From: Microplitis mediator | Lineage: Eukaryota; Arthropoda; Insecta; Hymenoptera; Braconidae | Direction of reading: 5' to 3' | NCBI RefSeq assembly: GCF_029852145.1 | Contig: NC_079975.1 | Span: 10,625,264-10,689,263 of the forward strand | DNA: 64,000 bases | Shown: piece by piece, positions 1-12,700 of the stretch | How positions within the stretch are numbered: position 1 is the first letter of the stretch | Layout of the letters: each line of letters opens with the position of its first letter | Translations under genes and position numbers: made by a program | Notes under the pieces: generated by a model | What the model was told of the DNA's origin: nothing | The model's input: only the letters and a program-made list of their open reading frames with translations | The model's database searches: none

Positions 1-637
1 TTCGAATTGAAATCTACTTGATGTTGAAGCTTGTTACCTTACTATTATTATCATTATTTTATAATCTAAATTTCTATGTTAATTAATGTATTTTTTTTTC
101 AGACGGCCACAAGAAATTTTAATCTCATGGTCGAAAAATAATATAAATAAATAAATACTTGATTTTAACTGTGTATCAAGTTATATATTGATTTATAGAG
201 ATCTCGAATACTCACCCTATTATGTATTCTGATGTTTTCTTGACCACGTTTAAGATTAGGAGCGCGTAGAACTTTGCTTGTTAGGGGTGGATCCATCTTG
301 CACTATTTCGTCCGTATTATTCCGTTATTTCTGTTACGATTTCATCTTTGATTATATGTGGTTTGTCAGTGATCTGAAATAATATAGTATAATTAAATTT
401 TAAGCAACTCTCTTTGTTCAGCAACTAAATTCTCGATAAAGAAATTTTAGATAAAATTTGATCAACATTTTCATTCTTTACACCCCTGCGAACCTTTATA
501 AGACTTGATTTTTTTAAAAAAACTTAGGCCATTGGAAATTGGCAAGGTGTTCTTGTTTGATTATAGTTTTTCATTTATATATCTGATTAACAACTTGGAT
601 TGAAAACAAAGAAATGTTAGTTGACTCTTATTCAATT

Positions 638-1645
638 CACGGAGAAAAAAAGTAAAGAATTTTTACTAAATTTGAAAAAAAAAAATTACAATCCAAGAAG
701 TAATCTCGAAACGTTATAAAAAAAATTAAAACTTTTACTAAACTCAAAGTAAAAATTACAACATATTATTTAGAATAATCATTTCTGTTGATTACAAAAA
801 TTACTGCATTCAAGATAAAATTTACTAGCAACGAAATAAAAATTATAATGTACCATTCATTTTTACTATGGTACTTAGTAAATATTAGTTAACGCGCTTT
901 GTGAAAGATGTATTCTGGCGAGTAATTTTTACAATCCAGATAGTAATTTTTACAATTTCAAATAGTAATTTTATTTCCCGGAGTAGCAATTTGTCTTATC
1001 GACATTCTAAAATGTACACTACCTACGTAGAATTACATTGGAAATGTAATATTTATCAATTACGAAATAAAAAATGCGACTAAGGTACTAACTTTTAATA
1101 ATTCTAATAACGATTTCTACTTTTTGTAAGATTGAACTATTTTTATATGAATAAGTAAATATTGATTTTTTCCAAGCGAAAATTTAACGAAGCTTTAATA
1201 TAATTTTTACAGTTCACTTTAATTTTTTACCAATTATAGTAATTTTTGGTTTCTATTGTAATTTTTAATTTTAGATAAAATTTTTTAATATCTACTGATA
1301 ATTATTATAGAATTTAAAATAACATTTTTGTTGATATCATTGTACTTTTTATTTAGTGTGATAAAAACGTTTTAGTTTTAAATAAAACAAAAATTACAAC
1401 TTAAAATAAAAATTATCAAAGTGGTGAGCAATTTTTGAATTTTTAAAGTAATTATCTTTACTTAGGATTGTAATTATTGTGATGAGTGAAAATTACAATC
1501 TAGATACTAATAACTGAGATAAAAAATCAATTTTCTACTAATCATCGTAATTTTTTTCTATGGATTGTGATTTTTTATTTCAGATAGCAAATTTTTAATT
1601 ATGATTGTAATTATTATTTAATTTTGACCAGCATTTTTCTCCGTG
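638..1645. mobile_element. Motif-array foldback element, CACGGAGAAAAA ends
   Basis: The element starts with CACGGAGAAAAAAA and ends with the inverted match TTTTTCTCCGTG. Between them are many copies, in both orientations, of a motif close to TAATTTTTACAAT (for example near 925, 950, 1245 and 1490). There is no coding potential beyond short chance frames. It is read as a non-autonomous foldback or MITE-like element. The superfamily is not identifiable by eye and no target duplication was recognised. Confidence 0.6.
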
Positions 1646-1714
1646 TTGCAATCGGAATAAGTTAAAATTATTTTGTTTTCAATCACAATTTTATATGAGA
1701 GCTTACATTTACTG

Positions 1715-1895
1715 CACAGAAAGAAAGTTTTTTTTGATGCAAGAAATATTTTGCATTATGAATTGAAGACAACAATTTTCCTAGAACTAGAAAAAATTTT
1801 TTTGCATAAGAATTTTTTTCTTGTCTCAAAAAAATTTTTGTTTTCAATTTTTAATGCAAAAAATTTCTTGGAGTAAGTAAATATTTTCTGCTGTG
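1715..1895. mobile_element. Small foldback element, CACAGAAA ends
   Basis: CACAGAAAGAAAG at the left is matched by TTTTCTGCTGTG at the right. The interior is an imperfect palindrome of TTTTTTTGCAT and AAGAAATTTTT words in alternating orientation. Its ends resemble those of the elements at 638-1645 and 45497-45705, so the three are probably related. The short open frame inside is not a gene. Confidence 0.5.
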
Positions 1896-2989
1896 TACTG
1901 TATTTTTACAAAAAATTTTTCTTAGCCTCTTTATTTTTTCTGCAGAATTTACCGCATCTATCCAGGTTAAACATTAATTAATAGTAAAATGATTATTAGT
2001 TGTGCGTGAATTGTTAAATTTAAACATTTCAGTTACAACATCTATGTTCAGGATTGATTTTACCAATATATTTTTCAAAAAAAAAAAAAAAGGAAGAATT
2101 GTCGAAACTGCCTACTTTTTATTTGATTCAAAACAATCTAAGTCAATACACCAACTTGGACTACCTGTTAAAATATGACTACGATCGACTCATGACATAA
2201 TATTTTTTAACCCTGAGTATCCAATTTTTATGCCATTTTTATGACGTTGAATCGTTCCGGTTAATAAATGATGCATTACCAAATGATCTACTCTATTTAA
2301 ATCTACACTAACCAATCACATCAGAATACATTTTACAAATAGTATGACCGGATTTTCAAGCCTACTGATCATTCGACTCAACAGTCCAAGTAATAATGAG
2401 TCTTCCTTCTATGAATTCGTTATGCTTTGCATGTATCAACGAAACGCATCAATGCTTACCATTAGAATTGAAATATTATTGGTTTTTAATTTTTACATGA
2501 AAGTAAGATAACGAAATTATGTAAAAAAATATTGAAAACGATAAACTCGATGGGTCACACTTAAAAACTAGCCATTCTATAAACTTAAAAATATCGATTC
2601 TAAATTATCCAACTATTCGGGCTCGAAAAATATTAGTATTTGTACGCTCTCTTGGCTCGAAAAAAGTTTAGTTTCAGTTTGTAAAATTCAAAAACGGTTT
2701 ACCCTGCTTATTAAATCATGAATTTGTCTTGTGGTGAAATTTCAAGTTAACTTTCAAAATCGAAATTACGGTCATAGCAATGTTTTTTTAAATCTTTGAG
2801 CTCGAAAATTCTCAGAATCAAGTTAATACTTAATACTTTCAGCTGCTATTAAGCTAGCTCTAAGTTACGGTTATTTATATATTTTTAGATAATGTCTTCA
2901 AAACTTATCGACTGATTATGATAATTTTTGTAGCAATCAATATAGTCATCATTAAAATAAAAAAGTAACCAGTCAGACGGTTTTTAGAT

Positions 2990-3690
2990 TTTTTGTTTTT
3001 GATTATCACTATCTCAGCGACTATTGGCCTCACGGTAACTTTTAGGGCAGCATTAAAAACTTAAATAAATTCCCTACAAGTATCATTTTCGGTATTTGAG
3101 AAAGAAAATTTTGTTTCATCCCCAACACTGATGTAAAAAAACAAGAAATTACTTTTTCTGGTTTTTCTTTCCTTTCTACACTTACTACACAACTAATGTA
3201 AAATTGTAAGAAAAGTCGAAAAAGAAATAATTTTCTCATTTTAATGATGGTTACACAATTAAAGGAACAATACTAGTTCCTTTAATCGTTTTTTAAAACT
3301 TTGATCAATCAGTCCGGAAAATGGGTTCAATGGATCGATTTGAAAATTTACAGAGCTTTGGGTGGTACGTTGAGCTGTATAAAAACCTGGCAACATTAAC
3401 CTTACCATCAATAATTGTAAAGTAGTGGTTGATCGACTAAAAAACCATAAAAAGTCATTTTTTGTACGTTTTTTTACATCAATGTTGAAAATGAAACCAA
3501 ATTTTTTTTTTCAAAAACCGGACATGATACTAGTAGGGAATCTAGTTTTTGATTCTGCCCTTCAAGTTACTGTGCGGCTATTAGTCGCTGAGATATCGAT
3601 AATCAAAAATAAAAGAATTCGCTTTCATTTGAAGGCCGATATCTCAGCAACAAATTGTCGTACAGTGACACAAAAAAGCAAATCATAACT
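2990..3690. repeat. Foldback repeat (inverted arms about 2990-3200 and 3430-3690)
   Basis: The left arm, with TATCTCAGCGACTATTGGCC and a downstream CCCTACAAGTATCAT, is matched inverted in the right arm by ATGATACTAGTAGGG and GCTATTAGTCGCTGAGATA. Both arms also carry an inverted TTACATCA-like word. The open frames over each arm (3239-3042 minus, 3425-3688 plus) mirror one another because of the inversion, so they are not taken as genes. Outer limits are uncertain. Confidence 0.55.
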
Positions 3691-3973
3691 GAATAAATTT
3701 GCTAACTGAGCTTAGCATTAGTTTACTTGAAAAAAATTTTGTCAAGTCCTTAGACCCTATAAACAAAACAAAAAAATTTAGAAAATTTGTGTCTCGAGCC
3801 ATTTCTCATAATTACGCAATAACCATGGCTCAAAAAAATCTTTGTCAGAAGATCTTTCATCTAGAAATTTCAAGCTTCAAATTGCACTTTTTTTTTCGAG
3901 GATACAGCCTTCCAAAAATCACCGAAAAATTCATGACATTTTTTTTGTACTTTTAATTTTTTTAGATAAGTGT

Positions 3974-4092
3974 CCTAGCAGCAATATTGATCAATTCTGG
4001 AGCAAATCTTGAGCAAGTCAAGAAGAATACAGCGAAATATTATATCTATATATACTGTGATTTCAAGATCTCAACTAAGATAGCTACTAGGG
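3974..4092. mobile_element. CCTAG-ended MITE, copy 1
   Basis: This ~120-bp repeat starts CCTAGCAGCAATATTGATCA, contains GAGCAAATCTTGAGCAAGTC, and ends GATAGCTACTAGGG. A second copy with the same start, middle and end lies at 28614-28743. The central word links it to the larger TTGCTCAAG array elements at 33373 and 42510, so it may be a deletion derivative of that family. Confidence 0.65.
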
Positions 4093-4415
4093 TGTACTTT
4101 TTATTCATATACTTTTGATTACTTATATTGAATAGAAGTCAACTTTATATTGAAACCTATTGAGTGATTTAAAATTTGAGATTTTTTCGAGTCTTTACAT
4201 TAATACATTTTACAAATATTTAGTTGCCACACTTTCATGTTAACAAATTAAAAATTTTTTACAAATTCTCTATATTTGTAATTTCTATGACCGCAATTAT
4301 TTCTTCTAGAAAATTTTATTTTTATATATATATTTTATATATACACATATATATATTTTGAATCAATTATCTATTTAAATATATTCATTAATTTCTATGG
4401 TTAAATTCATATTAT

Positions 4416-4515
4416 CCCTGATTAAGAAAAATAATTTAACCCATGCTGTGTATAACTATATGTTAGTCGATTCAAAATGTTTTGAATCATTTCAAACAAT
4501 TTTTCTTAATCAGGG
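4416..4515. mobile_element. CCCTG-family MITE, copy 1 (100 bp)
   Basis: The terminal inverted repeats are CCCTGATTAAGAAAAAT and the reverse complement TTTTTCTTAATCAGGG. The dinucleotide AT flanks both sides and fits a 2-bp target duplication. Other members are at 13515, 16781, 18126 and 38800. The two overlapping small open frames here are shadows of the palindrome. Confidence 0.75.
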
Positions 4516-6083
4516 ATATTCATCCATTAAAATCCAATATTGTTTTTCACTTGGTTGTTTCATGGAAATATATTTCTAAACAACTCAATAACATTATTAT
4601 ATTTCAATTAGGGGACGTCTTTGAAACCCAACATTTCCTGATATTTACATTCTCTCTCTCTTCCTCTCTGTTAACTAATATTAAAAATGAGAAATGATAT
4701 TATGAAATAGATTGTTGACGAACAATTATTTAATAGGAATGTATTTGTCAAATTTTTAGGTTTATGTTGCTTTAGTTTTAAAATATAAACCACAAATGGT
4801 TCTTGATTATAACATATGACCAAAATATAATTAAAAAATTAAATTTTAAAAGTTAAAAAATAAATTAAAAATGGAAATATTATTCCAAATCAATAAAGCC
4901 AGAACATGAATTAACATAGTTTATTATTTTCTCCACTCGTATATAATTCGAATGATTGACGTAATTAATGAGTTGATCTACCTTTTTGATTGCTTTGCAT
5001 GGTCAACCTTTAGGTTAGAATTTCAGTACCATGTAGTGGACCTTCTAATTGTGACAAGTATTGTTTTGTGTTATACTCTTAGTAATCGAGTAATCCATTC
5101 ACTATGACCTGAAATTTATTCATTCCTATTCGTTTGTAAGCGTATTCAGTCAAGTACTATGAACATACATGTATATATATATGTATATATACATATATAT
5201 ATATAAACGTAAATTAAATAAATGTAATGACATTGGCAAACAAACGACGTAACGATAGAACTAAACGAAGTAACTCACACTGTATATCCGTAAAAATCAC
5301 TCACAAAACTACAGCGATTGCAATTACAACTGGTATCTTTTCACTTTATTTACAATCTTTATTTTATTAGCAATATGATAATTTTATTCTTAACTGCTTC
5401 TTTACTCAGTGCCATCTTTATTCGAAATGTTTGGTACCAACTGTGTTTTTAAAACTCTGGTCTAAAAATTTATACAGAATTTTCCCGACTAGTTCTGCGC
5501 AAGCGCGATCACCATTGTAAAGAAGCGGCGACTCGAATCAGGGTGGATATATTTTACACCAATCTTGATGACACAGATGTATTGATGATTTAAATTCAAA
5601 AAATCTTCAGATTTTTCCATTTCATAAATTTCCAAAGATGCAGATAAAATTCAATCACCTACAATTTCCTATAGATCTATAGATCCCGATGACGTTCGTA
5701 CTTACCGACAGTAAATCTTAAAAAAATGAAGAAACTGTTTGTAAATTCAACTCAGCGGCGCCAAAATATCAATAAAGGTATAATTTAAGAAATAAATAAT
5801 AAACTATATTTAATGAATGATACAAAGCAAGGATGTGTAGATAAATAAAAATGTTGGAAAATCTAAAAGTGAAAATCTCAATCGCACATTTTATTTTTAA
5901 TTATTACTGTTATTCTATTTCTTTTTTATTAAGTATTATGAATTTTTATTAAACTTTTAAATTATTAATTTTAATTTTTATTCTCAGTTTAATTTTTTTT
6001 TTTATTAAAATTTCTTTTTAAATATTCCGCCTTTTTGTCTTAGATATCGCTTTTTTCAATCTAACACTTATTATTATACTAGT
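4516..6083. other. Gene-less stretch
   Basis: AT-rich DNA with a TATATGTATATATACATAT-type simple repeat near 5170-5205. No coding region, RNA gene or clear transposon end was recognised. Confidence 0.5.
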
Positions 6084-6230
6084 AGTTCTGCTGCCAGAAG
6101 TTGATGGAGAGAAAAGAGGATAAAAATCAACGTGGAAGAACCGTCGGGAAAGCACCCCTAGCGCTTTCGCGCTTGAGGTGTGCAATAATAATAACAGTAA
6201 AAATAAAAATGGTAGCTAAATGGTTCGTGA
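6084..6230. repeat. Dispersed repeat with CGCTTTCGCGCTTGAGG core
   Basis: Contains TCTGCTGCCAGAAGTTGATG, then GCGCTTTCGCGCTTGAGGTG followed by TGCAATAATAATAACAG. The core recurs at 6560-6595, in decayed form at 7510-7545, and inverted at 59935-59980. The flanking CTGCTGCCAG...ATGGTAGCTAA part recurs inverted at 60352-60440. It is an interspersed repeat of unknown class, without inverted-repeat ends that I can see. Confidence 0.55.
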
Positions 6231-6554
6231 ATAATCAGTTTTACGTTTTCAATTAATTATAATTGAATAAAAAGGAATTAGATAGTGATTTTCAGAAGAG
6301 TTCTGGTGATAAAAAATACCAAGATGATAAAAAAAATGAGTTGTCGTGTTTACAAATTTTCAAACACGACAATTGACAACTCGTGTCTCTGGGATTAAAA
6401 TAATTTATATTTAATTAATGGAGTAATCATTCGACTTAGCATTGGGTCGAAATTATGCTTTAATAAATTGTCTTTGTATTAGTATACAATTTAACTTATT
6501 TTAGTGTCATCAAAAGAGAGGAGAATGAATGAGTCAAAAATAATGGAGCTATTA

Positions 6555-6600
6555 TAAAACACCCTCAGTGTTTTCGCGCTTGAGGCGTGCAATAAAAGTT
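6555..6600. repeat. Second copy of the CGCTTTCGCGCTTGAGG core
   Basis: The text CAGTGTTTTCGCGCTTGAGG, followed by CGTGCAATAA, matches the core of the repeat at 6084-6230 with a few substitutions. A weaker copy (TTTCTTCGCAATTGAGTTGT) is at about 7513-7540. Confidence 0.5.
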
Positions 6601-6961
6601 AGGTTATAATAATACGTTCTAAATTCATGATATTTGTAATTACCGAAGTATTAAAAATATTAATAATAAAAACAATCATCGTACATATTTATCTAAGTGG
6701 CCAGGCTCACTTTTTGTTAGCTTTTAGTTGCCCATTCCAAGTCAACTTTATGCTATTCCTAAATGTTAATAAAATGATGACAAATGGAATTTTGAAAAAG
6801 TTTTAAAGGTTATTTTAATGTTACCAAAAAAAAAAAAACTGTTAACAAAATGTAATATAAAAAATGTTAGCAAAAATAGTTATCATAAAATGAAGTGATA
6901 AATGATGAATTTTTTGGGATAAATAAAAATTACCATCTTAATTCTGACACTTTGCTATTTG

Positions 6962-7117
6962 AACATCCGATAGATTCTTATAGTAGTATGTATGAGGCCT
7001 ATAATTAACTATAGCACTTCTCATAGACTCATTCATTCTTATAAAATCTCTATGGGAATTTATGAAAATTTATTGGATTCTATGAGATTTTCTAAACAGA
7101 GATGTTAACTATGAGTT
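6962..7117. mobile_element. AACATC-ended MITE-like repeat, copy 1
   Basis: The repeat begins AACATCCGATAGATTCTTAT and ends TTTTCTAAACAGAGATGTT, so its outermost bases AACATC/GATGTT are inverted. An inverted second copy is at 51040-51190, sharing ACTATAGCACTTC, CATTCATT and ATAAAATCTCTATGGGAATT. No coding potential. Confidence 0.55.
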
Positions 7118-7558
7118 GCTAACTATTTTAGGTGAACATTTCATTATATTTTATTGTTAGTTTTACTTTAACAACTGGCAATTTAAAAATCTTGCCATTG
7201 TTTACATCACTTCGGTACCTTTTTCGTAACATTTTCACGACTTTATCTTATTTAAGCTGCCATTTTGTTGTTGTCATTCGCGTGTTCTACATGTTGGTTG
7301 TTATACATCAAAGTGCACTCAAGAAAATAATAAATGCCTTACAATAACTTCAAACTATATTTAAATTATTAAATAAAAGGTTAAAAATAAATTTAAAAAA
7401 TTATCTTTCAAATAGTATGAATTTTATTTTAGCTGAGCATATTTGAATAAGTATAAATATGATTATTACGTGAGTGAATCAGCTGGGACCGAGTAAGCAT
7501 TAGCAGAACACATTTTATTTCTTCGCAATTGAGTTGTGCAATACTAAAATTGTATAAT

Positions 7559-7589
<31 letters not shown>

Positions 7590-8320
7590 AATCGATAGTG
7601 CACAGTAAAGAGTTAGTAGATAAATGAAACACTGATGTACTCCATATCTTATTGTAAAATGAGAAATCGTTTTTACTTGTTTGATTTATAAGACAAATTA
7701 GACCAAAGAAGTTATTTTTTCAGTTTACAATAAAATATGCTGAGTACTTCGGTTTTGTTCATTTCGCACTTCAAATTTCACTACTTTGTTTTCTATCCAC
7801 AACCCCAAAAAAAAGCTTACAATTTTCGAACATTAAGTCAATATGAAAATATTTAATTTGGTAACATAAAGGTAACGTTATCAATCCGATAAAAAAATAT
7901 CCATTAATTCGCAATTTTTAGCGAACTATGATTCAAAAATATCTGTCGTGATTTTCACAACATAAAGTTAGAGTAAAAAAGCATTATAAATAATCAATTT
8001 ATTATACATTTTTAACATATTTCCACTATTTAAATTTTATTGAAAAGGTAACTTTGAAATTTACAAAAATTTATTATGCATTAATTAATTTGTAACATGA
8101 ATCCATGTATGAGCGATGCTAGCAAAATTCAGTTCTTTTATCTTTTCCATATCTATCTCACTGTTTCCTAGAAGGATTTCATGCCAGAACATCTACGATT
8201 GAATCGGAGTCCAACAGATTGATTCCATGCCTGTAATTTTCAGCTTGTCAATTGTGATTTGCAATAAATTTTGAATTATAAATAAAACATTACTTTCTTT
8301 GAAAGCAATCATCTATATAT
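7118..8320. other. Gene-less stretch with AT microsatellite
   Basis: Contains an (AT)n run at about 7559-7584 and ordinary AT-rich sequence. The short open frames on either strand lack splice-site context or recognisable residues. No gene is supported. Confidence 0.45.
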
Positions 8321-9568
8321 TAGGGTGCGTCATTTCAGAGCAACAGTTTTTTTTTTTTTGTGCTTATGGAAAAAATCATAGTTCACCACAAAAGAAAAAT
8401 TTTCGCGCAAAAAAAAAAATTCTATCTCGATTACAGATCGAGCTCATAAAAAAATTCGATTTCCAATTTGAATAACACAGGAAAAACTTTTCTTCACCCT
8501 GGTGGAAATTTTTGGGAATTTTCTCTGAAAAGCTCAGTTCCAAAGTTCTAAAGACTTTTTCAGAGAAAATTCCAAAAAATTTCCACCAGGGCAAGCTTAG
8601 AGTTTTTTTTTAACTCGTTAACAAATTAAGAGATCGAATAGACCAATACATATTTTTGGAAGAAATTGTACGCTCAACTAAAAAGGTCTCATCGGTTTTT
8701 GATAAATCAACTCATTCACAAGTTTTTTCAAGTTGAGGTTTAAAGTACAATAAATTCCGATATTATTTGACTTTTTTGACAAACTATCAGACTTGTAACA
8801 AAATGTCGTAGGACCTTTTTTGTAGACCATTTCATTTCCTACAAATTATCTGTTAAAAATTTTCCGAAATTCCGATACGCTCTTTAGTCATTTGCATGTT
8901 AACATCAATTTATTTAAAAAAAGGTGTTCTGATTGTGGTTGATTGTAAAAATAAAAATTGTCGATTTATTATTTAAAGTTTTTTCACCTATGATTATCAA
9001 ATTATTGAAAAAAATCTGAGCAAGAAATTCGACCAAATGCCTTTTAATTTTAATTTTAAATCAGTAAATAATTTTCTTTTTATTAATTCAGCCCATTCAT
9101 GAAAATAAGAAGGATTAAATTTGATAAGCTTCTGAAAAATTTTTGATAAATATTTTATTAACAAATTTAATAAAATCCCTATAACACATGAACGAAAAAC
9201 TTGAGCTACTTAAATAACAAGACCTCCTTTGTAGGGAATCAAATTTCCTTAAAAATTGTTATCTGCATTTTTACTATAAATTTTTTTATTCAGTCAATAT
9301 CAGCTAAAAACCCAAATTCTCATTTAAAAAAATCATTTTCAAAACCAATACAGAAAAAACAATTAGAGTCTAAGTAAAATTACTTCGGAAACTTTGGAAG
9401 AGTATTAAACTTGCCTATAGATTTTAAATGGGAAAACTTCAAGATCAAATGTAAAGTACTTAAAATTAAAATTAAGGACTGAAACTTACAGGGAATTTTT
9501 TTTTCAATGTTTACAACATTTTGAAGTGGGAGTGAAAAAAAAATAGTCGTTCCAAATGAACGACCCTG
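8321..9568. mobile_element. MULE-type foldback element with TAGGGTG ends
   Basis: The left end TAGGGTGCGTCATTTCAGAG faces the right end AATGAACGACCCTG. The right part (TTTTAAATGGGAAAACTT, then AAAGTACTTAAAATTAAA) is shared with the element at 24865-25996, which has an 8-bp target duplication. An inner hairpin CCCTGGTGGAAATTT...AAATTTCCACCAGGG occupies 8498-8590. Flanks are low-complexity ATATAT, so a target duplication cannot be judged. It lies about 20 bp downstream of the cystinosin stop codon and probably supplies its 3'UTR. Confidence 0.6.
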
Positions 9569-9589
9569 ATATATATACATACGCTTGTA

Positions 9590-9768
9590 TTATATAGACA
9601 GGTATAAAATAAACACACACGTGCTTAAAAAAAATTTTTTTAAATTAATATCGAATTGTACTAACTTGTAGAATACGTAATGTTGTAACAGAAAAAATAT
9701 ATCAAAAATTACTGAAATAAAACCAAGTCCAAATTTTGTAGGATCACCAAAAATACTTTCCCAATCAT
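9590..9768 (-). CDS. CTNS: Cystinosin exon 6: last helix and C-terminus
   Basis: The exon completes the aspartate codon split across the intron and reads DWESIFGDPTKFGLG, then the last helix ISVIFDIFFLLQHYVFYKLV. It runs on with FDINLKKFFLSTCVF to a stop at 9592-9590. The final ~20 residues are hydrophobic and unlike the family, and a transposon end begins just beyond. Confidence 0.9.
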
Positions 9769-12700
9769 CTGAAAAAATTAACATAATCTTTAGTCGAAAA
9801 TTTTTAAGATGTTAACTTTTTGCTTTTGAGAAACCCTCTTGAAATTTTATATCGATTGAATATTTTTGAAAGATTGCTTAAGAATTGTGAAAATGGTGAG
9901 GATGAGAACTCAGGATACCTCGTCGCCAGACGCCTTTGGAAAATTCATTACAACCTGAAGTTTTAGCTAAGGCAAAAGCCACTTGCGTTAACGTAAAATT
10001 TAAAAAGTTATTGATTCTAAAATTTGTTAAATTCGTTTGGGTTAGAGAAATTTTTCCTAGTCCGTAGACAGATTTTATCGAGTGATAGTTCAATAAAAAA
10101 ATTTTTTCAGAGTCCAGAAAGTCGTTATTACCAATATACCAATTATCACCATTATCACCCATTTTCTTGAAAATTTCAGATCGATCGATTAAATAGACTC
10201 TAAGATATAGAAGCAGTACGAAGAAAAACATTTTTTTTAATTTTTCAGAAACAACTTGATCGATCGAATTCAAAATTCAATCAGCTCTAGAACTCGATAA
10301 AAACGCGTCGATTGCTGCCTCAACCATCTCAATCGGTTAATTCGTTCGATAGATATCGTTGGGGAAAGAAATGATGAAAAACAGTTTTTTTCAATTATCT
10401 TTGAAGTGACTCATTTGATCAATTTCTACATTTAGCCAGCTCTATAACTCAATAAAACGCGTAGATTGGCATATTGAACGTCAAAATCAGTTGGTTACTT
10501 CAAATGATGTCGGTGTCGAAAAGTTTAAAAAATAACATTTTGTTATTTTTCCCGAATAAATCATAATATAATGAACTAAAATGTGTTTAAAATCATGCCA
10601 ACACTTTGTCTTTATGGTCTCTTTCTATCATCACATATTGTAATGTAACTCGATTTTTAATATTTTTTTCGGATAGTTTAGATATTAACAATCTGATCTG
10701 AGTCAAAATTCATTTAAATCTTTATCTTGATCACTTACATTGATTTCTGTTTGGATACATTTATTTTATTGTACATAACGGGGAATAAAAATTAAAAAAA
10801 CGCTTATTCATTAATGATTTCCGATTCTGAAATTTTTAAACTTTAACATAAAACGTAACTTGTTTGAGCTTGAAAAAATAAAAAAACGATTGCATACAAA
10901 AGTATTTTTAAGTTCGAAAACAGCGGTAAGTTTTGGGGCTGGCCCGCAGGGCCAACCGTTGCCCGGATTTTTTGTCTTGCACACGACTTAGTCGTGTGCT
11001 GCACAGGAACCGGCCGTGTTTCAATTTTACCGTGTATAAGCACTTGCTACCATAAAAAAATTTTTTTTTTAAGTTAGTATTTTGAGTTTTTTAAATTTTC
11101 GAAACTCTCGGGTGATCCCTTAAAAATATTCAATCCAGCTCAAAAACAAAAAGCTCACATATTTCGATGCGAGACTTGAAGAATAACAAATATTCGATAA
11201 AAATGAATCACCCATGTACAGATAAATGCTAATAATATTTTCTGTACAATATTTATAACGATTTAATTACTACTGAAAGTTTTCAATACCAAATGCTCTT
11301 ACCGTAGTTGTAAGCATTCAATACCATTTGAAGCATAGAAAGTGATCCTCCAGTAAAGTCTAAGATTATATTACCGATACTCCAGCCGACAGTAGACTTT
11401 CTTTTGTAGTTAGAATATGCTTGTGGTATATACTTGATTAATGAGATAATTAGCTTTATATAACTGCAAAAATAGAGAAAATCCAGCCATTCAATTATTT
11501 TAATGATTCCTAAAATAGTTGAAATGACTATAAATATCGCGAATAATCCATGGATTATTCGGGTGGTATTCGATACTCGTTGCACACCAGTCTGTAAAAT
11601 TTTTAGTTTATTTATTTCATCGTTTTCTTTTATTTTAAATCCAATAAAAAATGATTCGTTCATATTAATCACCTCGTAAATAAAACACTGTCCGATAGTG
11701 AGGGATGTTGCACAGAATGCATGAATTGAAAAGAAAACATCATTCATTTGTACTGGATTCAAACTTTTCGGATATCGATGGTAATATTCCGACTGAAATT
11801 GAGTATTAAATTATTAAAAACTTTTTTTTTTAATTTTTTTGATTTAAAGTACCTACTTCTATTACTGGTATCCAATAAAGACCTATGTTGAATAAAGCAT
11901 ACATGAAAAATCCGACAAAATTAAATGATAAGAAATCGAAACTCAAGCCTACAACACTTTTCCGTTGGTAATTAGTATATATCTGAGGATAAAAACTAAT
12001 GCTCCATGCCACAAAGTACACCCAACCGACAACGTTACTTAAATGATACAATACAGTTGATCGCTGTATTATCACTCTAACAAATGCGTTGGAAAAACTG
12101 AAACATAAAGTTCAAAGTTGTTAAATTTTAGTATTTATAACGCTGTTGTTATGATCAAATATGAAACAATGAAGAAACAAACAAAAACTTGATTGAAATT
12201 AACCGATTGAGATGTTCGAGGTGGCAATCCACGCGTTTTATCGGATTCTAGAGCTGATTAAATTTTGGACACGTTTGATTTAATCGTTTCAAAGATATTC
12301 GTGAAAAATTGATTTTTAACATTTCTTTCTCCGACGATATCTATCGAACGAATAACCCGATTTTGATGTTCGAGGGGGCGATCGGCGCGTCTTATTGGGT
12401 TCTAGAGCTGACTAGATTTTGAAGTTGATAAACTGACGCAATTGATAAATTACAGGGTGATAAATTGGCCTCTTATAGATATTCACTACTAACTCTGTTG
12501 ACAGTTAGGAATAAATTGAACCATTGCAAGCAGTTACGATTTCAATACTGCCATAAACTGGTGTCAGGTTTGTTGAAAGCTCTAGAAAATCGCTATGGAA
12601 ATATATACCATGTCATCAACGAAGGAAAAACCAGTGCTGTTGCTGTAAGTTGCCATCCAAAGTTTAAGTTGAATTGGTTGGTATCTTTGAGTCTGCGAGC

